Positions 15,245-21,875 of a DNA stretch of 43,735 nt are shown here, in pieces. Made by a program: the position numbers and the translations under genes. Within the stretch, counting starts at the first letter, position 1. Every line of letters starts with the position of its first letter. This stretch comes from Paludibacteraceae bacterium. GTDB lineage: Bacteria > Bacteroidota > Bacteroidia > Bacteroidales > Paludibacteraceae. Location: assembly GCA_017541805.1 (NCBI GenBank), contig JAFXYK010000046.1, positions 1 through 43,735 on the forward strand, in the 5' to 3' direction. The notes below the pieces were generated by a model. It was not told where the DNA came from, ran no database searches, and saw only the letters and a list, made by a program, of their open reading frames with translations.

Positions 15245-15658
15245 TTATTTCGGCTGTTGACACAATTCGGTTAATACACCCTTCGTGGATTTCGGATGCA
15301 AGAAAGCAATCATCAGGTTCTCAGCACCTTTGCGCGGCGCTTTGTCGATGAGTTGGATACCTGCTGCTTCGCACTCTGCGAGCGCGTCCGCTACGTTCTC
15401 TACGTTGAAGGCAACGTGGTGAACACCACCGCGACCGCCGTTCTTCTCGATGAACTTAGCAATCGTGGACTCCGGGCTCGTCGGCTCAAGAAGCTCGATC
15501 TTCACTTCACCAACTTTAAAGAACGCAGTGCGTACTTTCTGATCTGCAACTTCCTCGATGCTGTAGCACTTGCTACCCGAGAGGAACTCAAAGAACGGCG
15601 CAGCCTCTTCAATGGAGGTTACGGCAATACCTAAATGCTCAATGTGTGTAGGTTTCAT
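15245..15658 (-). CDS. mce: Methylmalonyl-CoA epimerase
   Basis: A 137-aa vicinal-oxygen-chelate protein that converts (R)- and (S)-methylmalonyl-CoA. The metal ligands typical of the family are visible: H7 in IEHLGIAV, H81-area in GGVHHVAF, and a Glu near the C-terminus in GVLTELCQ; the substrate loop KVGEVKIELLEP is present. It is the first gene of the mmd operon, with its own promoter at 15715-15746 and a leader of about 50 nt. Together with MmdABCD it forms the succinate-to-propionate branch after methylmalonyl-CoA mutase, which is not in this window. Confidence 0.95.
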   Translation of the reverse strand: MKPTHIEHLGIAVTSIEEAAPFFEFLSGSKCYSIEEVADQKVRTAFFKVGEVKIELLEPTSPESTIAKFIEKNGGRGGVHHVAFNVENVADALAECEAAGIQLIDKAPRKGAENLMIAFLHPKSTKGVLTELCQQPK

Positions 15659-15714
15659 AAGAAATGTTTTTAGATTTATATATTATTATTTTTCAGGTTC
15701 ACACAAAATCGCTG

Positions 15715-15746
15715 CAAAATTACAAAAAAATAATGACATACACAAG
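15715..15746 (-). promoter_or_regulatory. Promoter of the mce-mmd operon
   Basis: Minus strand CTTG (15746-15743), 20 bp, TAATTTTG (15722-15715). The -33 element lies inside the hairpin that ends the upstream GNAT operon, so terminator and promoter share bases. Confidence 0.75.
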
Positions 15747-15756
15747 AGTGTATGCC
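15722..15756 (-). terminator. Terminator of the rel-recR-GNAT operon
   Basis: On the minus strand CATACAC (15754-15748), loop TCTT, GTGTATG (15743-15737), extendable by two pairs, followed by a T-rich run ATTATTTTTT. It starts a few bases after the GNAT stop. Confidence 0.75.
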
Positions 15757-15760
15757 ATTT

Positions 15761-16270
15761 TTATTGATTTTTTATCCATAGGACAGCGTCGGACTCAAGT
15801 GTCCATTGCGGTAAGACGGAGGATGGTTGATAGCCGGCAGTGCGGTAAAGCGCGGAGCAAGGCTCGTTTTTTGTCGCTATCACGGCATATAAGACACGGA
15901 GATTGAGGTGCTGAAAGGCGTATTCTTCTAATTGTTTCAGGGCCTCTCTCCCTACTCCTTTCCCTCGATGTTCCGGGGCGATATACATCCCGATAGCTGC
16001 TCGCCTGTTACGCGGATCGAAGTCGAAGAGATCGATACAACCTATGGTTGTATTTTCGATTTTTGATTTTTGATTTCTGATTTCTACAATTAACCGCAAT
16101 TGACCGTCTTTATAGATATCACCAGTAGTGGAGGCGATATAATCGCGCAAGTCTTGCTGCGAGAGCGGATTGTGATTGGCTCCGTCTGCCCAAGCGGATG
16201 CATCGTTCTCCCATTGATACAAGAACGGGAGGTCGGAGGGTTCTATTTTACGTAGTAAAATATTCACCAT
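15761..16270 (-). CDS. GNAT acetyltransferase, RimJ/SpeG-like
   Basis: A 169-aa GNAT-fold protein. The acetyl-CoA loop RGKGVGREAL (about 102-111) follows strand IGMYIAPE, and a C-terminal strand with ALYRTAGYQ completes the fold; the N-terminus LLRKIEPSDLPFLYQWEND is typical of RimJ/RimL- and SpeG-like enzymes. The acceptor (protein N-terminus, polyamine or small molecule) is unknown. Residues about 65-72 (RNQKSKIE) are encoded by a 28-bp heptamer array and form an extra loop between two core strands. Its start codon touches a second heptamer array. It is the last gene of the rel-recR operon. Confidence 0.85.
   Translation of the reverse strand: MVNILLRKIEPSDLPFLYQWENDASAWADGANHNPLSQQDLRDYIASTTGDIYKDGQLRLIVEIRNQKSKIENTTIGCIDLFDFDPRNRRAAIGMYIAPEHRGKGVGREALKQLEEYAFQHLNLRVLYAVIATKNEPCSALYRTAGYQPSSVLPQWTLESDAVLWIKNQ
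16058..16085. repeat. Heptamer array inside the GNAT gene
   Basis: Four units in perfect register: GATTTTT, GATTTTT, GATTTCT, GATTTCT. On the coding strand they give RNQKSKIE. The same unit builds the array in recR at 17311-17345. Confidence 0.85.
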
Positions 16271-16297
16271 GTATGATGTATAAATGTATGATGTATG
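16269..16297. repeat. Heptamer array at the HAD-GNAT junction
   Basis: ATGTATG, ATGTATA, a single extra A, ATGTATG, ATGTATG. It fills nearly all of the 30-bp gap between the HAD stop codon and the GNAT start codon, and its first bases overlap that start codon. Confidence 0.8.
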
Positions 16298-16300
16298 CTT

Positions 16301-16726
16301 TTAGTCAAAGAGACGGGCAAAGAAGCCGCGTTTCTTCTTCACGCTGAGATCTTCCATGTTGCCTTGCGGGGCAGGTTCCCATGGATGACCGGTATGAATC
16401 ATATTATATATGATTCCCCATTCCGGCAGACCACCGAGGTTACGGTCGTCAATCCACAGGTCCGCCACCAGTTTGCGGGCTGCGCCATGCTCCGGCATCT
16501 CCTCCGGATAATTGGAGTTCACGGCATAGAACTCCAGGCCTCTGGACTTACAATAATCCACGGCTTCTTGCAGTAGATCCCCTTCCCGCACGGTCCACAA
16601 GATGATTTGATGATGGTCATCATCTTGCAACTTCTTCAGGGTCTGAATAGCGAATGGGATCGGTTTGCCTATTCTCGGATATTCATGAGTGACGATCGTT
16701 CCGTCAAAATCAACAGCGATGATCAT
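16301..16726 (-). CDS. HAD-like hydrolase
   Basis: A 141-aa protein with the HAD motif I DFDGTI (6-11, nucleophile D6, acid D8), motif II-like T55 in LWTVREG and a late DLWIDDRN (about 89-96) as motif IV. No cap domain is apparent. It resembles small Bacteroides hydrolases of the BT0820 type, whose substrates are not established. The tail SVKKKRGFFARLFD is basic and may bind the membrane. It sits between the small membrane protein gene and the GNAT gene in the rel operon. Confidence 0.8.
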   Translation of the reverse strand: MIIAVDFDGTIVTHEYPRIGKPIPFAIQTLKKLQDDDHHQIILWTVREGDLLQEAVDYCKSRGLEFYAVNSNYPEEMPEHGAARKLVADLWIDDRNLGGLPEWGIIYNMIHTGHPWEPAPQGNMEDLSVKKKRGFFARLFD

Positions 16727-16728
16727 GG

Positions 16729-16742
16729 GGTGGTTGGTTATT
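16729..16742. repeat. Two heptamer units between membrane-protein and HAD genes
   Basis: GGTGGTT and GGTTATT in register, filling the gap between the stop codon of the upstream gene and the HAD start codon. The units match those of the galE-manA array at 21846-21875. Two units alone are weak evidence. Confidence 0.4.
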
Positions 16743-17188
16743 TAGTAAGTGGGCATATTCGGATCTTCCGGAGTCATCTCTTTGTTTACCTTACCTACGG
16801 TAGGCTTGGTGAAATACCACGCGATAGCGGCGATGGCTGCGATCCATAACATAGAGGTATATTGGGTAGTACCCATCAGGTAATGCGCAGCAATGCCAAG
16901 CGGCATGGAATTGCCAACCATCAGAATGCGCATCGTGGCCAGTTTGCGATATTGCTCCAGGTCCGCGGGTTTACGCCATTTAATGAGATATAAACCCAGC
17001 GGAATAGTGATTAACATATCGAAGATGACGATATACTGAATGAGCTGGCCTGTTTCGCTCTGATAGTCAATCGGTTCGATGATGCCTTTATCCCGCAATA
17101 GGTACATGGCGGTAAGCACGATGAGCGAAAGGATCATGATCCCATAGTAATACCAATTGAGTTGTTTTACGATTTTCTGTTCTTCCAT
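16742..17188 (-). CDS. Small four-helix membrane protein of unknown function
   Basis: A 148-aa protein with four predicted transmembrane helices (about 11-28, 45-64, 79-97 and 107-125) and a polar tail ending EDPNMPTY. No family is recognised. The ATG at 17188 is preferred to in-frame upstream codons because these lie within recR; it starts 7 bp after the recR stop. Position in the operon (rel, recR, this gene, HAD, GNAT) gives no strong hint of function. Confidence 0.75.
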   Translation of the reverse strand: MEEQKIVKQLNWYYYGIMILSLIVLTAMYLLRDKGIIEPIDYQSETGQLIQYIVIFDMLITIPLGLYLIKWRKPADLEQYRKLATMRILMVGNSMPLGIAAHYLMGTTQYTSMLWIAAIAAIAWYFTKPTVGKVNKEMTPEDPNMPTY

Positions 17189-17195
17189 ATATTGT

Positions 17196-17831
17196 TTATC
17201 CTTTAAATTCAATTCTATTGACGATCGAGCGCCCGAGCGTGATCTCGTCCGTATATTCAATCTGATTGCCGACAGCGACTCCACGGGCGATTTGCGTGAT
17301 TCTCAAATCGCATTTTTGATTTTTAATTTGTGATTTTTGATTTTCTATTCTCCGATAGATATAGAAATTGGTAGTATCGCCCTCCATGGTGGTCGGTAAA
17401 GCGAGAATGAGTTCGGATATATCTCCTTTGGAGATACGCTCGATGAGAGAATCGATTTCTATATCCTTGGGTCCGATACCTTCCATGGGTGAGATGACGC
17501 CTCCCAGCACGTGATAGACGCCGTTATACTGGCCGGTATTCTCGATGGACATAACATCCTGCACGTTTTCTACCACACATATCGTACTATGATCGCGATG
17601 GGTGGACGCGCATATCGGGCACAGCTCCGTATCGGAAATGTTATGACACTCCCGGCAATAGACTACTTCTTTTTTTAATCGAGAGAACGCATTCGAGAAC
17701 GCCTCCACCTCTGCTTCGGGTTGACGCAGCAGGTGCAGCACCAGGCGTAAGGCGGTTCTGCGCCCTACTCCAGGCAACGATGCCATCTGGTTCACCGCCT
17801 GCTCTAATACTATGCTTGGGTAATCACTCAT
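17196..17831 (-). CDS. recR: Recombination mediator RecR
   Basis: A 211-aa DNA-binding protein that, with RecO and RecF, loads RecA on gapped DNA. Visible parts: helix-hairpin-helix ([20 protein letters not shown], 16-35), a four-cysteine zinc site C59, C62, C71 and C74, the Toprim domain ([15 protein letters not shown], 83-97) and the C-terminal [15 protein letters not shown]. Residues about 164-174 ([10 protein letters not shown]) are encoded by a 35-bp heptamer array and lengthen the loop after NFYIYR compared with usual RecR. Start ATG overlaps the rel stop codon as ATGA, so translation is coupled. Confidence 0.95.
   Translation of the reverse strand: MSDYPSIVLEQAVNQMASLPGVGRRTALRLVLHLLRQPEAEVEAFSNAFSRLKKEVVYCRECHNISDTELCPICASTHRDHSTICVVENVQDVMSIENTGQYNGVYHVLGGVISPMEGIGPKDIEIDSLIERISKGDISELILALPTTMEGDTTNFYIYRRIENQKSQIKNQKCDLRITQIARGVAVGNQIEYTDEITLGRSIVNRIEFKG
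17311..17345. repeat. Heptamer array inside recR
   Basis: Five units in register: CATTTTT, GATTTTT, AATTTGT, GATTTTT, GATTTTC. The length of 35 bp is not a multiple of three, so the surrounding sequence must compensate to keep recR in frame. Confidence 0.85.
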
Positions 17832-19273
17832 TCTTTCTTAGCCCACCGGGCAGGAATCATACGATACGGATAGCGTTCCCGGATATTATCTGCATTCGGA
17901 CAATCAATACGATGAATGCGGATACCTTTGGTCACTGAGACGAAGGCGAAGATCGGGTCACCCGGCTGCGGGTTACAACACTTAGACAGGTTATAATCCA
18001 CATTCTTCACATTCATATCCACCTCGATAGCCAGGCCTTTGAGTTCGGACTTATCCACATACTCTGTATGTTCGCGTGGGATGGTAGGTTGTTCCTCCGG
18101 CTCCAGCAGTACGTCGCGCAGGCGTTGCACATCTTCTTTCCCGTTTGCGACAGACTGATACATATCGGACACCGCTTTGTATCCGAGCCGCGTAGCCATC
18201 TTGGTGATGTCGCCTTCGGTATAATTGATCTTCCAGTTCTTGAACTTCCGGTCGATGATCTCTTTTCCCTCTGCGGCCTGTTTGTACTCAATCTCTTTGA
18301 GCGCCTGACGAATCTTATTCTTGGCTTTGGTGGATGCGACAAAAGTCAACCAATCCGGGTTCGGATGCTGGTTAGGCGAAGTCAATACTGACACCTGATC
18401 ACCGTTCTCCAGTTTTTGACGAATGGACACATTCTGATTACGAATAGTACCACCAACACAGTGCGCACCGACTTCGCTGTGAATAGAGTAAGCAAAATCC
18501 AGTACTGTTGCGCCTTCCGGTAATCGCCGCAAATCACCTGTAGGCGTGAAGACATAGACGTCTCCGGAGCGCTGTACGATAGAGCCTTTGACCCCTTTGT
18601 ATGACCAGTGCGCCGCTACACCTTGCTCTGCAATCTCATCCATGCGCTTGGTACGAATCTGCACTTCTACCCATCTTTTCTCGGGACCGAGGACGGTGGT
18701 GTGGAGCGACTCATAGCCGTTCTCTTTCGGCACCGAAAGCCAGTCTCTCAGACGCTTGGGGTTCGGCGGGAAGATATCGGTGATGAGGGAATAGACTTGC
18801 CAGCAATCGGATTTCTCTTTCTCCAAAGGAGAATCGAGAATGATACGGATAGCGAACAGGTCATATATCTTATCTACATCGCAATGCTGCGCCTGCATCT
18901 TATGATAGATGGAGTGAATGGATTTCGGACGGCCTTTGATCGAGAACTTAAAGCCCTCCTCCGTCAACTTCTTCTCCAGCGGCGCGATGAAGGAAGCGAT
19001 ATAGGCTTCTCGCTCCGCCTTCTTCGCGTTGAGCGCATGCGCGATATATTTATAGGTATCGTATTCGAGAAACTTAAGCGCCAAGTCCTCCATCTCCGTC
19101 TTGATCTGATACAGACCCAAACGATGCGCCATGGGGGCATGTAAAATCTGCGTTTCTTTCGCAATATGCCTCCGCCGCTCGGAGTCTCCCTCTGCATCCA
19201 ATTGGCGCAAGAGTTCCAGCCGTTCGTTTAATATTGAAAATAGGACTTTATTACTGTCTTCCATATTGTTCAT
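17828..19273 (-). CDS. Truncated RelA/SpoT-type (p)ppGpp synthetase (SYN-TGS-zinc finger)
   Basis: A 481-aa protein, whereas bifunctional Rel proteins of Bacteroidetes have about 730-745. The N-terminus begins at the last helix of the HD domain ([12 protein letters not shown] where LADRLHNMRTL is usual), so the hydrolase domain is missing. The synthetase domain is complete (about 45-230: [50 protein letters not shown]). TGS (about 236-299), a helical part and a zinc-finger region (CC432-433, H454, C458) follow; the ACT/RRM domain is absent. It likely makes (p)ppGpp without degrading it. A good promoter directly upstream shows that the short start is real. First gene of its operon; overlaps recR by 4 bp. 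Confidence 0.88.
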   Translation of the reverse strand: MNNMEDSNKVLFSILNERLELLRQLDAEGDSERRRHIAKETQILHAPMAHRLGLYQIKTEMEDLALKFLEYDTYKYIAHALNAKKAEREAYIASFIAPLEKKLTEEGFKFSIKGRPKSIHSIYHKMQAQHCDVDKIYDLFAIRIILDSPLEKEKSDCWQVYSLITDIFPPNPKRLRDWLSVPKENGYESLHTTVLGPEKRWVEVQIRTKRMDEIAEQGVAAHWSYKGVKGSIVQRSGDVYVFTPTGDLRRLPEGATVLDFAYSIHSEVGAHCVGGTIRNQNVSIRQKLENGDQVSVLTSPNQHPNPDWLTFVASTKAKNKIRQALKEIEYKQAAEGKEIIDRKFKNWKINYTEGDITKMATRLGYKAVSDMYQSVANGKEDVQRLRDVLLEPEEQPTIPREHTEYVDKSELKGLAIEVDMNVKNVDYNLSKCCNPQPGDPIFAFVSVTKGIRIHRIDCPNADNIRERYPYRMIPARWAKKE

Positions 19274-19287
19274 TCCTAAAAACGGTG

Positions 19288-19319
19288 CAAATTTAGTAAA
19301 AAATTTTTATTTATACAAA
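19288..19319 (-). promoter_or_regulatory. Promoter of the rel operon
   Basis: Minus strand TTTG (19319-19316), 20 bp, TAAATTTG (19295-19288). The leader is about 10 nt. It diverges from the promoter at 19347-19378. Confidence 0.7.
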
Positions 19320-19346
19320 TAAATTTTGTATTTTTTGCTCAAAAGA

Positions 19347-19378
19347 CTTGTGTATTTCAATTTTTTGTTGTAACTTTG
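19347..19378 (+). promoter_or_regulatory. Promoter of the membrane-anchored protein and rsmD
   Basis: CTTG (19347-19350), 20 bp, TAACTTTG (19371-19378), with the start codon at 19414. Confidence 0.75.
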
Positions 19379-19413
19379 CAGCGATTTTGTGCAAATATAT
19401 AATTTAACCTATA

Positions 19414-20253
19414 ATGAAAGCAACAAGAATTAGTGTTATTTGTGTCCTTTTGATCGCCGTCGGAGCTCTGGTGGTGATGGACGTTTTGAGTGTTATGACT
19501 CCGATCAACTTCGATGAGAAGAAAGCTGAGCGCGAGGCAGCAGTGAAGGCTCGTTTGATTGATCTGCGTGCAGCGCAAACGGAGTATTACCATGTATATC
19601 ACACGTATACAGATCAGCCGGATTCGCTGATTCATTTCCTTTTGACGACCCCGAAGAAGTCGGTTACCAAGGAAGGTAGTCTTGGTGACAAGCAGTTGGA
19701 GTTGCTCAAGCTTACCGGTGAGCAAGCAGAGAAGAAAGTGCTGGGTATCTTTGCAGACGCAGAGAAGCGTGTACGTAGTAACAAGAAGTTGAAAGACAAA
19801 GATTTCAGCAATGACTCTGTGCTGTACAGCGAGATCTGGAAAGATGCTGAGATCCTGAAATACGGTTTGGACGGTCTTCGTTTCCGTCGTGATACGATTG
19901 AGACGAACATGCTGGATACCTTGTATCACGGTCGTTATACGGCAGAGAATATCGAGCAGATCAAGTACATCCCGTATAGCAAGGGTGATACCGTTCAGTT
20001 CATCTTCGAGATTGGTACCTTCTACTCGCAGCAAGGTGATGTGCCTTTGTACGAGATCACCGCTCCGTATGAGGTTTATCTCTGGGATCTGGACAAGCAG
20101 TTGTTGGTTAACCTGATTGATACCGAGTCTCGCAATGAGGTAAAACGTAGAGATCCGACCGGAGAGCGCAACCTGAAACCCGCAGACGTAGTAGCCGGAT
20201 TGAAGATCGGTGACAAGGAGTTCCAAAACAACGGACAGGGTAACTGGGAATAA
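19414..20253 (+). CDS. Membrane-anchored protein of unknown function
   Basis: A 279-aa protein with one N-terminal hydrophobic helix (about 6-28) and a large soluble remainder. After the helix, residues 38-68 (AEREAAVKARLIDLRAAQTEYYHV and following) run as a helix with the pattern LIDLRAAQTEYYHVY that resembles pseudopilin-type proteins, but the usual prepilin cleavage site is absent. The middle is Lys-rich; the C-terminal third looks strand-rich (VQFIFEIGTFYS, VPLYEITAPYEVYLWDL). No family is recognised. It is 3 bp upstream of rsmD and probably co-transcribed. Extracytoplasmic location is inferred from the anchor. Confidence 0.75.
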   Translation: MKATRISVICVLLIAVGALVVMDVLSVMTPINFDEKKAEREAAVKARLIDLRAAQTEYYHVYHTYTDQPDSLIHFLLTTPKKSVTKEGSLGDKQLELLKLTGEQAEKKVLGIFADAEKRVRSNKKLKDKDFSNDSVLYSEIWKDAEILKYGLDGLRFRRDTIETNMLDTLYHGRYTAENIEQIKYIPYSKGDTVQFIFEIGTFYSQQGDVPLYEITAPYEVYLWDLDKQLLVNLIDTESRNEVKRRDPTGERNLKPADVVAGLKIGDKEFQNNGQGNWE

Positions 20254-20256
20254 GCA

Positions 20257-20787
20257 ATGCGCATAATAAGCGGCATATACGGGGGGCGGCGATTGTCGCC
20301 CCCTAAAAATATCACCGCGAGACCCACTACGGATTTCGCGAAAGAGAGTCTATTCAATCTGCTCAATAACCGCATGGATTTTGAGGGGATTGATGTGCTG
20401 GATTTGTTTGCCGGTACAGGAGGTATCGGTATCGAATGTATCAGTAGAGGCGCACGGGAAGTGACGGCTGTGGAGATTGCGCATGTGCAGCAGAATTGGA
20501 TCATCACCTGTTGCCGGCAGTTAGGTATTCGGAACTTAAGTGTGATCCGAGGCGATGTGTTTAAGTTCCTGAGTGCATGCCGTACCAAATACGATCTGAT
20601 TTTTGCCGATCCGCCTTATGCTTTAGAGCAACTCCCTACTCTGCCGGATGTGATATTAGGAGCACAGATTCTCAAAGAAGACGGGTGGCTGGTGATAGAG
20701 CACGGGAAAGATACGGATTTTACTGCGCATCCTAGACATGTAGAGACGCGTACGTACGGCAGCGTACATTTCAGTTTCTTCCAATAA
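20257..20787 (+). CDS. rsmD: 16S rRNA (guanine966-N2)-methyltransferase RsmD
   Basis: A 176-aa SAM-dependent methyltransferase that modifies G966 of 16S rRNA during small-subunit assembly. Motifs in order: MRIISGIYGGRRL at the start, RPTTDFAKESLFNLL, SAM-binding loop DLFAGTGGIGIE (49-60), VEIAHVQQ, and the catalytic DPPY (about 117-120). Normal length. Its stop codon merges with a bidirectional terminator shared with manA. Confidence 0.93.
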   Translation: MRIISGIYGGRRLSPPKNITARPTTDFAKESLFNLLNNRMDFEGIDVLDLFAGTGGIGIECISRGAREVTAVEIAHVQQNWIITCCRQLGIRNLSVIRGDVFKFLSACRTKYDLIFADPPYALEQLPTLPDVILGAQILKEDGWLVIEHGKDTDFTAHPRHVETRTYGSVHFSFFQ

Positions 20788-20813
20788 AAAAAAGAGGCGC
20801 GTGCCTCTTTTTT
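20786..20813. terminator. Bidirectional terminator between rsmD and manA
   Basis: A6-GAGGC (20788-20798), loop GCGT, GCCTC-T6 (20803-20813) is an 11-bp stem with A and T tracts on either side, so it works for both converging operons. Confidence 0.85.
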
Positions 20814-20825
20814 GTTTCTTGATAA

Positions 20826-20848
20826 TCTAGTCAATCTAGATAATCTAG
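20826..20848. repeat. 9-bp tandem array at the manA 3' end
   Basis: TCTAG recurs at 20826, 20835 and 20844 at exact 9-bp period (units TCTAGTCAA, TCTAGATAA, TCTAG). Its inverse matches the ACTAGAT units in ispE. The manA stop codon is inside the last unit. Confidence 0.65.
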
Positions 20849-21840
20849 AGATCCAGATAAACCTCGAGGAGTTTGCAATGTCCTTGCGGCTCGATGAGGA
20901 TATCATTGAGCGTAGCAGGGATCAGTACGGCTTCACCTACCTTAATGTCCACGGTCTTATCTTCCGTATCACAGTCAAGCGCCGTGATGTTGGCTGAGCC
21001 CTCTACACACATATATGCCACAAACGAATCCAGCGGAGCATAGTCGCGTTGTACAGGTTTGGTAGGTGACAAGAGGTTGACGGTAAAGAACGGTGTCTGC
21101 TTGAGGTTGATAGCTCCGTCAATACGCGGAGTGGTGGACACGCAAGTCACGTCCTCTTTGGGTGAGAAATTCATCACCTTCAGGGCTTTATCCAGTTTGA
21201 GCGGACGTTTCTTTCCGTCATTACCGACACGGTTATAGTCATACAGACGATAGGTGATATCGGAGTTCTCTTGGATCTCCGCTACGATGGTATCGCGTCG
21301 CATGGCGTGTACCGTTCCCGCCGGGATATACGCCACGTCTCCTTCATGCACCTTATATTCACGCAGATAGTCCGCTAAGGTACCGTCTCCGATCGCTGCA
21401 TGGATAAGCGACACATTCATCTGCTGTTTCCAATCCAGATAAATCGCCGAGGATCCTTTCGCCGGCATCACATACCACATCTCTGTCTTTCCCAGCGAAT
21501 CTTCGTTCTCCAAAGCATATTCATCATCCGGATGGACCTGAATAGAGAGATCATCTGCGGCATCAATAAACTTAAGAAGCACCGGGAAATGATTTCCGAA
21601 GGTCTCAAACACTTTCTCACCCACCAGTTCGTCCATATAGACCTCCAGCAGGTCTTGCAGTGTATCGCCGGCATGTGAACCATTTGCCACTTCCGTCGGG
21701 TATTTCTCCACATCGGATATCACCCAAGACTCACCTACGTTCTCATAATCAGTTGGCACATGGTCATACCATTTCTCGATGGTATGTCCGCCCCATATCT
21801 TATGGAACAAACGCGGTGTAAATTTAAATGGATAGAGCAT
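20845..21840 (-). CDS. manA: Mannose-6-phosphate isomerase, class I
   Basis: A 331-aa cupin-fold enzyme converting mannose-6-phosphate and fructose-6-phosphate. Start at 21840 (MLYPFKFTPRLFHKIWGG) agrees with the family; longer frames run into galE. Zinc ligands are visible in IQVHPDDEYAL (about 99-109) and AGTVHAM, and GGHTIEKW near the N-terminus is characteristic. The short form with a second cupin is typical for Bacteroidetes. It is the last gene of a seven-gene operon; a heptamer array separates it from galE and a 9-bp array overlaps its stop codon. Supplies mannose or GDP-mannose precursors, alongside galE and the nucleotidyltransferase. Confidence 0.92.
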   Translation of the reverse strand: MLYPFKFTPRLFHKIWGGHTIEKWYDHVPTDYENVGESWVISDVEKYPTEVANGSHAGDTLQDLLEVYMDELVGEKVFETFGNHFPVLLKFIDAADDLSIQVHPDDEYALENEDSLGKTEMWYVMPAKGSSAIYLDWKQQMNVSLIHAAIGDGTLADYLREYKVHEGDVAYIPAGTVHAMRRDTIVAEIQENSDITYRLYDYNRVGNDGKKRPLKLDKALKVMNFSPKEDVTCVSTTPRIDGAINLKQTPFFTVNLLSPTKPVQRDYAPLDSFVAYMCVEGSANITALDCDTEDKTVDIKVGEAVLIPATLNDILIEPQGHCKLLEVYLDL

Positions 21841-21845
21841 AAAAT

Positions 21846-21875
21846 GGTGATTGGTTATTGGTGATTGGTTATTGG
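21846..21875. repeat. Heptamer array between galE and manA
   Basis: GGTGATT, GGTTATT, GGTGATT, GGTTATT and a final GG, in perfect register. It fills the galE-manA gap, contains the galE stop codon (21869-21871) and ends 5 bp before the manA start codon. The unit resembles heptameric short tandem repeats of cyanobacteria. Confidence 0.85.

Noticed and set aside
13528..15351. 607-codon open frame on the plus strand, antisense to mmdD and mmdA
   Set aside because: It is the mirror of strongly conserved minus-strand genes; its translation is rich in Arg, His and Cys and shows no domain.
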